Part shown: positions 18,902 to 27,280 of the stretch, in pieces
How the letters are laid out: each line of letters starts with the position of its first letter
Position numbering within the stretch: the first letter of the stretch is position 1
NCBI RefSeq assembly: GCF_014648095.1
Contig: NZ_BMQL01000058.1
Coordinates: forward strand, 1-29,478
Length of the DNA stretch: 29,478 nucleotides
DNA from: Deinococcus ruber
Lineage (GTDB): Bacteria > Deinococcota > Deinococci > Deinococcales > Deinococcaceae
Reading direction: 5' to 3'
Notes under the pieces: generated by a model
What the model was told of the DNA's origin: nothing
What the model saw: only the letters and a program-made list of their open reading frames with translations
Database searches by the model: none
Program-made: the position numbers and the translations under genes

Positions 18902-19981
18902 TCATGGGCAGGCGTTGACCAGGAAGGTGGGGGCGGGGCTGGTGTCCCCGACCAGGCCGGCGGTGCGGACCTGGCAGACGCGCCGGGTGGTGACACCCTG
19001 GACGGTACCCAGTGCCGCCGTGCTGCCGGGCAGCACATTGATCTGGGTGGCGGCGGTGTCGCTGGCACGGGCGAGCACGGCGGCGTTGCTGGCCTGCTCG
19101 TCCAGACTCTGGGTCACGCTGGTGGTGGGGTCGGCGACCACCAGAAACACCATGTGAAACGAGAACGGATCGCGGGCCGCGCCTGCGGCGGGCGTCTGGG
19201 CGGGGTCGTCGGGTTGCAGCGGCAGCGTCACCGAGATCGCCACGCGCCCGTCATACTGACCGGGAGCCGGACTGGCTGGCAGGGTGCGGCGGGCCGAGCC
19301 TGCCGGGGCAGCGGGAGTGCGCACGACATAGCCGAAGGGAAAGACCGTGCGGACGCCCAGGTCGGCGTAACTGGTGATGGGGCCGCTGGTGTGGGTGAAG
19401 TTGTCGGGCAGCACCTCGGCCTCGCTGTACACCTGCAGGTCCTCGCCGCCGCTGGATAGTCCCACGCTGGCGGTGGTCGGCTGAAACTGGAGCGCGTGGG
19501 TGGGCAGGATGCGCCGAGCCTGCCCAGCGGGCAGGCGAGCGCCGTCAAAGGTCTGGAGGCTGCTCAGAGCGGTGTCGTCCTGGGTGCCGGGCACGGCGAC
19601 GGCCAGCAGCGTGAGGTTCTGGCGGCTGACGGGCGAGGGGGTGCCGTCGGTGTCGGCGTTGCGGACTTTGAAGGTGGCGCTGACGTAGCGCTGCCCGGTG
19701 CCGGCGTTGCGTGAGCCGATGTTGAAGACGCTGGTGGTGAGCGGCTGGAGTTGCAGGCCGCCGGGCTGTTCGGGCAACGCCAGAGACCCGAGCCGGGGCA
19801 GCAGCCGGGCGCTGCTGCTGGGGTGGGCACTGCCGAGCCCGGAAATGGTGACGTCGACCAGACCGAGTGGCTGGAGACTGGATGGATTGCTGGGGGCAGA
19901 CGGCACACTACACCCCGCCAGCCCCAACAACACCACCCACGCGGCGCCCTGCACTTTTAGAGAACGGGAAAACAGGCTCAT
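18902..19981 (-). CDS. Lipoprotein consisting of the paralogous N-module alone
   Basis: This 359-residue lipoprotein has lipobox LGLAGC with Cys24. Almost all of it corresponds to the first 290 residues of the next gene: QPLGLVDVTISGLG, RYVSATFKVRNAD, SGGEDLQVYSEAE, GQYDGRVAISVTLPLQ and DPFSFHMVFLV line up in order. Its C-terminus stops where the cadherin and beta-helix regions begin in the larger protein. The role is unknown. The ATG at 19981 is preceded by AGGG and overlaps, as ATGA, the stop of a 16-codon leader ORF. It is the first full gene of the minus-strand cluster that continues into the tail-collar genes. Confidence 0.82.
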   Translation of the reverse strand: MSLFSRSLKVQGAAWVVLLGLAGCSVPSAPSNPSSLQPLGLVDVTISGLGSAHPSSSARLLPRLGSLALPEQPGGLQLQPLTTSVFNIGSRNAGTGQRYVSATFKVRNADTDGTPSPVSRQNLTLLAVAVPGTQDDTALSSLQTFDGARLPAGQARRILPTHALQFQPTTASVGLSSGGEDLQVYSEAEVLPDNFTHTSGPITSYADLGVRTVFPFGYVVRTPAAPAGSARRTLPASPAPGQYDGRVAISVTLPLQPDDPAQTPAAGAARDPFSFHMVFLVVADPTTSVTQSLDEQASNAAVLARASDTAATQINVLPGSTAALGTVQGVTTRRVCQVRTAGLVGDTSPAPTFLVNACP

Positions 19982-20028
19982 GAATACCCTGGCCTGACGG
20001 GCACACGACACACAGAAAAACAATTCAT
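19978..20028 (-). CDS. Probable translated leader peptide (16 residues)
   Basis: A short frame encoding MNCFSVCRVPVRPGYS begins with an ATG that has a strong GAAGGAG 5 nt upstream (20040-20034). Its TGA overlaps the lipoprotein ATG as ATGA. The ribosome site is stronger than that of the lipoprotein itself, so the leader may feed ribosomes into the operon by coupling or act as a regulatory leader. It is not in frame with the lipoprotein. Cys3 and Cys7 are notable. Translation is inferred only from signals. Confidence 0.5.
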   Translation of the reverse strand: MNCFSVCRVPVRPGYS

Positions 20029-20040
20029 CGGTACTCCTTC

Positions 20041-20619
20041 TCAGCACAATGAACTTCTTCAGCACGGTGGACATTCAGCAGAATCGGAAAACGAGAGCGG
20101 GCCGAAACGACATGAATTTCGCTTGACTTCTCAGCGGAGAGCCGCAGTGTTTTGGTCAACACCCACCTGTGAGGGCTGTCGAAGCGGCCATTTGGCCCTG
20201 ATCAGGCGACGCCGTTCCTCACACGACGCGGCGGCTGTCCGTCTTCAGGCGAGGCTGTGAACGCTGCTCTTCAACGGGGCGGAACATGGCAACCCGGCAG
20301 GCTGCACAAAATGACCACTGGTCTCGGTTCCTGGGAAGGGTCGGCAATCTGGTTGTAGACCCTGCACTGCTTCATCTGACCTCCAGAACACATGGCGAGC
20401 GGCAATCCATCGGCGTGGCACGAGAGGAAGGCAGGACAGTGCAGGAGACGACGCAGAAAGCAGATGGTCAATGTCTGATAAACGCATTAGTTTTGCGCGT
20501 GTCTGTTCATTTTGTCAATATCTCGACAGAGAAAAACGTCGCCTGACACGCGCCCACAGCCTGTTGCGCTTCGTCACGATCTTCATCTGTCTCACCTCCA
20601 GCCCTGCTGCCGGCTGCTC
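20041..20619. other. Gene-free divergent interval before the mutase locus
   Basis: This stretch separates the minus-strand lipoprotein cluster from the plus-strand mutase genes. It contains small open frames on both strands (for example 20286-20546 plus and 20245-20487 minus), but none has a recognisable fold, a good ribosome site or protein-like composition. A 10-bp palindrome CCTGATCAGG lies at 20197-20206 and GGCC-ATTT-GGCC just before it. The promoter of the lipoprotein cluster must lie here, but I found no convincing -35/-10 pair. Confidence 0.5.
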
Positions 20620-20625
20620 TAAACT
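20620..20625 (+). promoter_or_regulatory. Leaderless -10 element of the MeaB-like gene
   Basis: TAAACT (five of six consensus positions) ends 8 nt before the ATG at 20634. No Shine-Dalgarno site fits in the intervening CGCTTCCG and no -35 is apparent. This arrangement is typical of leaderless deinococcal messages. Confidence 0.5.
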
Positions 20626-20633
20626 CGCTTCCG

Positions 20634-21593
20634 ATGACCGACACTTCCGACGCCGACTCGCTGCCTGACCGCTTCCGCGCCCGCGACGTGCGTGCGCTGG
20701 CCCGCGCCATCACACGGGTCGAATCGGGAGCGGGCGACGCCCCGGCGATTCTGCGGGCCGCCCGGACTGCGCTGACCGCCGCGCCGCAGCTTCCCACCGT
20801 CATCGGACTGACCGGCAGCCCCGGCAGCGGCAAAAGCACGCTGGTATCGGCACTGATTCAGCATCTGCGGGCGCTGGGCAAAACCGTGGGCGTGCTGGCG
20901 GTCGATCCCAGCAGTCCGTTTTCTGGCGGCGCGATTCTGGGCGACCGAATCCGTATGCTGGGCCACCACGCCGACGCGGGCGTCTACGTGCGCTCGCTGG
21001 CGTCTCGGGGGGCGCTGGGCGGGTTGTCGGCCCGCACCATGCAGGTGCTGAGCGTGATGGAGGGATTCGGCTTCGACGTTATTTTGCTGGAAACGGTGGG
21101 CGTGGGTCAGTCGGAACTGGATATAGCCGCCGTCGCCGACCATACCGTTTTGGTGCTGACACCTGCCGGGGGCGACGGCGTGCAGGCGTTCAAGGCGGGC
21201 ATCATGGAGGTGGCCGACGTGCTGGTGGTGAACAAGGCCGACCTGCCGGGAGCCGAACGAACGGTGCGCGAACTGCGGGCCGCGCAGATGCTGGCTCCGC
21301 ACGACGAACACACCTTCTTTCCGCCCATCGTGCAGACCGTCGCCAGCAGAAATGAAGGGCTGGCAGCACTGCTGGACGCGGTACACGCGCACCGGACGCA
21401 TCTGGGCGACGCCGGGCTGACGGCCAGACGGCTGGGCCGCGCCCGCTTCGAACTGCGCTCGCTGATCTGGATGCGGGCCATGAACGCCGCGAATGCAGTC
21501 GATCCGCTGCTGCTGGAGCGCATCTCGGCGGGCGAGACGAGTGCCGACGAGGTGGCCGAACACCTGTTAGGCAGACACGGACAGGTGCGCTAG
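20634..21593 (+). CDS. meaB: MeaB/ArgK-type G3E GTPase, acyl-CoA mutase chaperone
   Basis: MeaB-type GTPases load and protect the adenosylcobalamin cofactor of methylmalonyl-CoA or related acyl-CoA mutases. This 319-residue protein has P-loop GSPGSGKST at residues 61-69. Further landmarks are VDPSSPFSGGAILGDRIRM, ETVGVGQSE (a G3-like segment), VVNKADLPGAER as the NKxD base-specificity motif, and a C-terminal RARFELRSLIW helix. Family length is about 310-340. The start is supported by the -10 hexamer just upstream. The B12-binding subunit follows after 54 bp and the catalytic subunit after that, so the three genes form a functional unit. Confidence 0.93.
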   Translation: MTDTSDADSLPDRFRARDVRALARAITRVESGAGDAPAILRAARTALTAAPQLPTVIGLTGSPGSGKSTLVSALIQHLRALGKTVGVLAVDPSSPFSGGAILGDRIRMLGHHADAGVYVRSLASRGALGGLSARTMQVLSVMEGFGFDVILLETVGVGQSELDIAAVADHTVLVLTPAGGDGVQAFKAGIMEVADVLVVNKADLPGAERTVRELRAAQMLAPHDEHTFFPPIVQTVASRNEGLAALLDAVHAHRTHLGDAGLTARRLGRARFELRSLIWMRAMNAANAVDPLLLERISAGETSADEVAEHLLGRHGQVR

Positions 21594-21647
21594 GCTGAGG
21601 ATCATTCCCTTCCCAAGTTCAAGCTCTCCCGTACACGGAGGAACGCC

Positions 21648-22097
21648 ATGCACGAATCGAACAGTTCTGCCGCACCCGAACGCCGTATCCGGGTGCTGAT
21701 CGCCAAACCCGGTATGGACGGCCATGACCGGGGCGCAAAAGTGGTGGCCCGTGCCCTGCGCGACGCGGGCATGGAGGTGGTCTACACCGGGCTACGCCAG
21801 ACCGCCGAAATGATCGTGAACGCCGCCGTTCAGGAAGACGTGGACGCCATCGGGGTCAGTGTGCTGTCGGGAGCGCACATGTCGTACTTCCGCGACATCA
21901 AGCGGCTGCTGCACGAACGCGGCGCAGACGACATCCTGGTGTTCGGGGGCGGCATCATTCCCGATCAGGACCTTCAGACGTTGGCCGACCTGGGCGTGGG
22001 CCGGGTCTTTACACCGGGGGCCAACACCGAGGACGCCGCCGACTATCTGAGAACCGAAGTCGGGCGGCGCTGGCAGCAGGAAAGCAGCAACTCTTAA
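21648..22097 (+). CDS. B12-binding small subunit of acyl-CoA mutase
   Basis: This 149-residue subunit binds adenosylcobalamin in the base-off form for the separate catalytic chain. The cobalamin motif DGHDRG (Asp24, His26, Gly29) is followed by the expected SVLSGAHM and VFGGGII loops (DxHxxG...SxL...GG). It is free-standing, as in archaeal methylmalonyl-CoA mutase and actinobacterial isobutyryl-CoA mutase (IcmB). GGAGG 6 nt before the ATG sets the start. Which acyl-CoA is rearranged depends on the large subunit, which here looks isobutyryl-CoA-like, so icmB is a possible symbol, although automated annotation would probably call it methylmalonyl-CoA mutase C-terminal domain. Confidence 0.92.
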   Translation: MHESNSSAAPERRIRVLIAKPGMDGHDRGAKVVARALRDAGMEVVYTGLRQTAEMIVNAAVQEDVDAIGVSVLSGAHMSYFRDIKRLLHERGADDILVFGGGIIPDQDLQTLADLGVGRVFTPGANTEDAADYLRTEVGRRWQQESSNS

Positions 22098-22161
22098 GGC
22101 TGATCTGCCGCACTCAGATGCTCGCCACCTTCCCTCTACAGACTTCCATCCCCCAGCGCTG

Positions 22162-22187
22162 TATTCTGAAACAAACAAGCGTTTGTT
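22162..22187. promoter_or_regulatory. Perfect inverted repeat over the promoter of the mutase large-subunit gene
   Basis: AACAAAC (22170-22176) and GTTTGTT (22181-22187) form a perfect 7-bp inverted repeat around AAGC. It follows directly on TATTCT (22162-22167), a possible -10, so a bound protein would cover the transcript start. The AAAC-N-GTTT form resembles operators of TetR-type regulators of acyl-CoA and fatty-acid metabolism (FadR/PsrA/PaaR-like). It lies in the 113-bp gap between the two mutase subunit genes, so the large subunit may be controlled separately. Confidence 0.6.
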
Positions 22188-22210
22188 AGCTGTTTCTCAG
22201 GAGCCGACCC

Positions 22211-23854
<1,644 letters not shown>

Positions 23855-24039
23855 AGGATGTGTCGAGCAACTTTCAGTAGCAACACACTGAAATACATTG
23901 TTCGAAAGCAGCAGGAAGTGCCGAAATAGCAAAACACGGGTTCTGATCATCGGCTGAACCTACGGCAGTGCTATCGACATACACACGTGACGAGCTGCCC
24001 TAAGAGGCCGACCCGCCTTCATTCATCATCATTAAGAGT

Positions 24040-24079
24040 AGCCCCTCCGGTCAGCAATGTGCTGTCAGAGGGGCTTTCT
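24040..24079 (+). terminator. Rho-independent terminator of the mutase locus
   Basis: AGCCCCTC (24040-24047) pairs perfectly with GAGGGGCT (24068-24075), with an inner AGCA/TGCT stem (24053-24056 and 24060-24063), followed by TTCT. It lies 186 bp after the large-subunit stop. The sequence between (23855-24039) is AT-richer and holds no gene that I can see. Confidence 0.7.
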
Positions 24080-24128
24080 GGTGGCATGGCGCTGAAACAA
24101 GAGAAGGGCTGCCCATCAAGATTGATGT

Positions 24129-24162
24129 TGACCTGACAGGTCACGTAAATCATCGGTATATT
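24129..24162 (+). promoter_or_regulatory. Promoter with overlapping perfect palindrome upstream of the tandem lipoprotein genes
   Basis: CTGACA (24133-24138), an 18-bp spacer and TATATT (24157-24162) form a good promoter, leaving a leader of about 90 nt before the TTG at 24258. The perfect 15-bp palindrome TGACCTGACAGGTCA (24129-24143, 7-bp arms around a central A) covers the -35, so a repressor could bind there. The binding protein is unknown. Confidence 0.55.
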
Positions 24163-24257
24163 TTAGGAGTTGGATGAGGTTGTTTTAAAACTTCCAGCTT
24201 CGTTCTCATGTTCGTTTCCACTCTCACTCTTTGTCTGCTCTTTTTCAGAGGTTTCTT

Positions 24258-27233
24258 TTGAAGACGTATCTTCCCGTTTATGGCCTCGTCACGGCGCTGC
24301 TGCTCGCTGCGTGCGGGTCTGCGCCGCAGCCTACCGACCCCACCCAACCTCCTGCCGGTGGCGCGACCAACCCCGCACAACCCAGCACCCTGGGTTCGCT
24401 GTATCAGGTGAACTTTCAGGGCATGGGAGACGACACACCGAGCGTGACCACCCAGAGCCTGACGGCTGGCGTACAGGGTCAGGCGTTGGTCAATACGCCC
24501 ACCACGCAGCTGACGCTCGGCAGCGATCCGCTGTTCATTTCCTCGTTTACCAACCGGAACACCAACGTCCGGCATATCCAGGCAACGTTCAAGGTCACGA
24601 ACACCGGCAGCACGCCGCTCGACAATCTGGTGTTTCTACCTACCGTTACTACCGATACCGACAACGATCCGTCGAACAACGCCACCGCACCGACCATCGC
24701 GGGCACGCCGTTCCGCACAGTGGAATACTTCGACGGCAGCGACGCGTCCAGCCGGGCAACCTCACTGACGCTGGGGCATGGACAACTGCTGAACGCGGCG
24801 TCGGGCGCAGTCACCGATGACCCGGACGCCAGTCCCTTCCTGACCGGGCTGGATGTCGGCGGCATCGCGCCCGTACCCCCAACCGGCCTGAGCGCCAGTG
24901 TCACCAACGCGGGCTGGCAGGTATCGCCGTCGCTGGCACCCGGCCAGAGCGCCAACGTCACGTTTGCCGTCGATGAGCAGAATGTCGATGTCAACCACCC
25001 GAAGAACGATCCGTACCGGTTCAGCCTGCTGGTGGCTGCCGCCCAGTCTGACGCAGCGTCGGCAGCCGGGACCATCAACCCCAGTGTCCTGCGCGGCACC
25101 GTCGCCGATTCGGCGCTCTTTGGCGGCAAGGTGGTGCTGGTCAACGGTGTGAGCTTTCCCAGTACGCACTTCGGTGCTGCCGCGACAGTTAGTGCTGCCG
25201 GAGACATCACGCTTCCGCTGGGTGTTCCGCCCTCTGGCGATTTCACCGCCGCATTGCCGCCTCAGGGCGACCCCTGCACGTACAGTGGCACTGTTTCCGA
25301 TTCCAGCGCCCGAATTGCTGCTTATGCTGGTCTGCTGGCATCCAGTTCACAGGGCGACCCGGTGGCGACCATTCAGGAAGCGGTGGTCAGCGGTGCAAAG
25401 GTTCCGGGAGCCATTGTCAGCCGTGTCTACGTCAATGCGCCGCTCGTTCTGAAGGCCAAGGTAAGCTGCTCCAACAGGCCGTACACCATCGACTACGACG
25501 TAACCCTGAATCAGGGCTGGAATGCTGTGGAGATCAGCGGCAACAATTCAGCTTCCGTGATGAAAAACCTGAGTCCAGACGCCCGCAGCGCCCTGAAGGT
25601 GACGCGCCGGACACCGGGTGTGACAGTCTCGCTCGACGATTCCAGCGTCATCAACCTGACGCCCGGAGAGCGTGTGACCCGCAACGTCTACTTCTCGCAG
25701 GTCGGCGCGTACAGCGGCACCGTCAACCTTTCGACCAATGTTCCGGGCGTCAGCGTCGAGCCTTCGACCGTTACGCTCGGTAGCTTGGAAACGCAGTCGG
25801 TCAAGTCTGAAGGCTGGACAGCAGGGCTGAGTGGCGACATCAAAGCGCAGAGCCTGAGTACGCCGATCACGTTCGTGGCGGCTGCCGACGCGCCAACGCA
25901 CTATTCCTACTCGTTCAACGACGCGCTGATTATCAAAGACGGTAGCGGCACGCAGGTGGGAAGCGGAAATATCAATGTTTCGCTGGTTGTTCCGGGTGTG
26001 TATGCATATCTGAACAGCAGCTACGTGAGCTTAGGGCAGGGGGCGACTACGACCCTGAGCGTCAACCTCAGCAGCGTCAACGGATTGAATGGTCCCGTGA
26101 CCGTCAGCTTGTCCGGCCTGCCGAGTGGAGTTACAGCTACTCCTCAAACAGTGCAAGTCACGCCAAGCTCAGGCGCGACCGCGACCCTGCAGATTTCGGC
26201 TACAGCAGACGCTGAGCCAGGAACGTCAACCGTCAGCCTTCAGGTAGACCGACCCAACAGCAACACTTCGACGTATTCGACGCAGGCGACCGTGAATATT
26301 GTTCCGGCGCGAACGCTACTGAGCACGCAAAGCGTTGGAGATGTCCTGCCAGCCTCGCAAGGGATATGGTTCAAGTCCAACCCTGTCTACCTAGGGAACA
26401 ACCAGTACAGCTTGACCCTCACACGAATCCTGAACGACAAGACAGCCAAATCAATCGATTTTACCTATTCGGCATCCGGTGATACCCCTCTCCTGCTGTC
26501 CACTCCATCTGGCAACATCATCTTGTCTACCTATAGTTTGATCGAAATCCTACATGACGACGGACTACCACAGGATAGCTATTTGACTGGAGGAACCGGC
26601 TGGACTGCCTCCACTATCGCCGCCGATTACCGCGACAGGGTCTGGGCCTTGAAAACCAATACCTATACTGGAGTACCACTAGTCAGTCTTACCCGCTACG
26701 ACCCGAATACAACAACTCTCAATCCCGCAATTAACGCTCCAACAGGAGAACTAGTCACCATAGATGACTCGGGCATGATCGATCAGAACAGTAAGTTGCG
26801 GGTCAGCAATGATGGCCGTACCATGATCATCGCCTCCAGTACTCCAGGCAAGACCTTTTCCATCAATACCGAGACGGCGGCGATCACCAATCTCAATATG
26901 ACGTTGAATGACCCCTCAAACGTCGTCGTGGCAAATGACGGGACGTTCTGGATCAGTTCCTACGGCACCATTCAGAAACGCAATTCAGACGGTAGCCTGA
27001 CAGCTCTCTCGGGGCTGCAAGGATCGACCCTGATCGGCATTGATCATCAGGATCCTGACATTCTCTGGCTCAGCAACAGCAACAAAATTATCCGCTTTTC
27101 AATCTCCGGCAAACCTATCAAAACAGTGGACTTCTCAACGTTTAATGTGTTCAGAATAGTGCTATCTAATACTGGCGGCATTGATATAGTAACCGGCAGT
27201 TACAACTCGTTTTATCTGTCTCACCTGAATTAG
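24258..27233 (+). CDS. Large surface lipoprotein: paralogous N-module, Ig-like repeats, C-terminal propeller-like domain
   Basis: This 991-residue lipoprotein starts at TTG, with AGAGG 6 nt upstream; lipobox LLLAAC gives Cys19. An N-module reaches about residue 265 (VRHIQATFKVTNTG, FDGSDASSRA, DPYRFSLLVAA). A second shared region runs from about 300 to 560, with PGVTVSLDDSS near 452. An Ig/NEW3-like repeat follows at 600-650 (SSVNGLNGPVTVSLSGLP). The last 300 residues look like a beta-propeller (DDSGMIDQNSKLRVSNDG and DGTFWISSYGTIQKRN). The propeller part is visibly less GC-rich than the N-module and uses more TTA/CTA/ATA-type codons, which suggests separate ancestry. No enzymatic motif is seen. 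The next gene is a paralogue lacking the propeller. Confidence 0.83.
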   Translation: MKTYLPVYGLVTALLLAACGSAPQPTDPTQPPAGGATNPAQPSTLGSLYQVNFQGMGDDTPSVTTQSLTAGVQGQALVNTPTTQLTLGSDPLFISSFTNRNTNVRHIQATFKVTNTGSTPLDNLVFLPTVTTDTDNDPSNNATAPTIAGTPFRTVEYFDGSDASSRATSLTLGHGQLLNAASGAVTDDPDASPFLTGLDVGGIAPVPPTGLSASVTNAGWQVSPSLAPGQSANVTFAVDEQNVDVNHPKNDPYRFSLLVAAAQSDAASAAGTINPSVLRGTVADSALFGGKVVLVNGVSFPSTHFGAAATVSAAGDITLPLGVPPSGDFTAALPPQGDPCTYSGTVSDSSARIAAYAGLLASSSQGDPVATIQEAVVSGAKVPGAIVSRVYVNAPLVLKAKVSCSNRPYTIDYDVTLNQGWNAVEISGNNSASVMKNLSPDARSALKVTRRTPGVTVSLDDSSVINLTPGERVTRNVYFSQVGAYSGTVNLSTNVPGVSVEPSTVTLGSLETQSVKSEGWTAGLSGDIKAQSLSTPITFVAAADAPTHYSYSFNDALIIKDGSGTQVGSGNINVSLVVPGVYAYLNSSYVSLGQGATTTLSVNLSSVNGLNGPVTVSLSGLPSGVTATPQTVQVTPSSGATATLQISATADAEPGTSTVSLQVDRPNSNTSTYSTQATVNIVPARTLLSTQSVGDVLPASQGIWFKSNPVYLGNNQYSLTLTRILNDKTAKSIDFTYSASGDTPLLLSTPSGNIILSTYSLIEILHDDGLPQDSYLTGGTGWTASTIAADYRDRVWALKTNTYTGVPLVSLTRYDPNTTTLNPAINAPTGELVTIDDSGMIDQNSKLRVSNDGRTMIIASSTPGKTFSINTETAAITNLNMTLNDPSNVVVANDGTFWISSYGTIQKRNSDGSLTALSGLQGSTLIGIDHQDPDILWLSNSNKIIRFSISGKPIKTVDFSTFNVFRIVLSNTGGIDIVTGSYNSFYLSHLN

Positions 27234-27280
27234 CTGTCAACGTCCTTTTAAGGCTCACGTACTTTCTCTAGAGGTTTCCT

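Noticed and set aside
17826..19157. 443-codon plus-strand frame opposite the lipoprotein genes
   Set aside because: It spans two lipoprotein genes on the other strand and is Arg/Gly/Gln-rich without motifs. The minus strand has lipoboxes and ribosome sites.
20048..20076. A third ECF-type promoter (TGAACTT) upstream of the lipoprotein cluster
   Set aside because: TGAACTT is present, but the sequence 16 bp downstream is ATTCAG with no GTA element, and it points away from the cluster.
20286..20546. Small plus-strand gene of 86 codons in the lipoprotein/meaB interval
   Set aside because: No ribosome site, no recognisable domain, and a competing frame exists on the other strand; composition looks random.
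24174..24188. Four-codon ORF MRLF with AGGAG upstream in the lipoprotein leader
   Set aside because: Too short to judge and expected by chance; no link to the downstream start.
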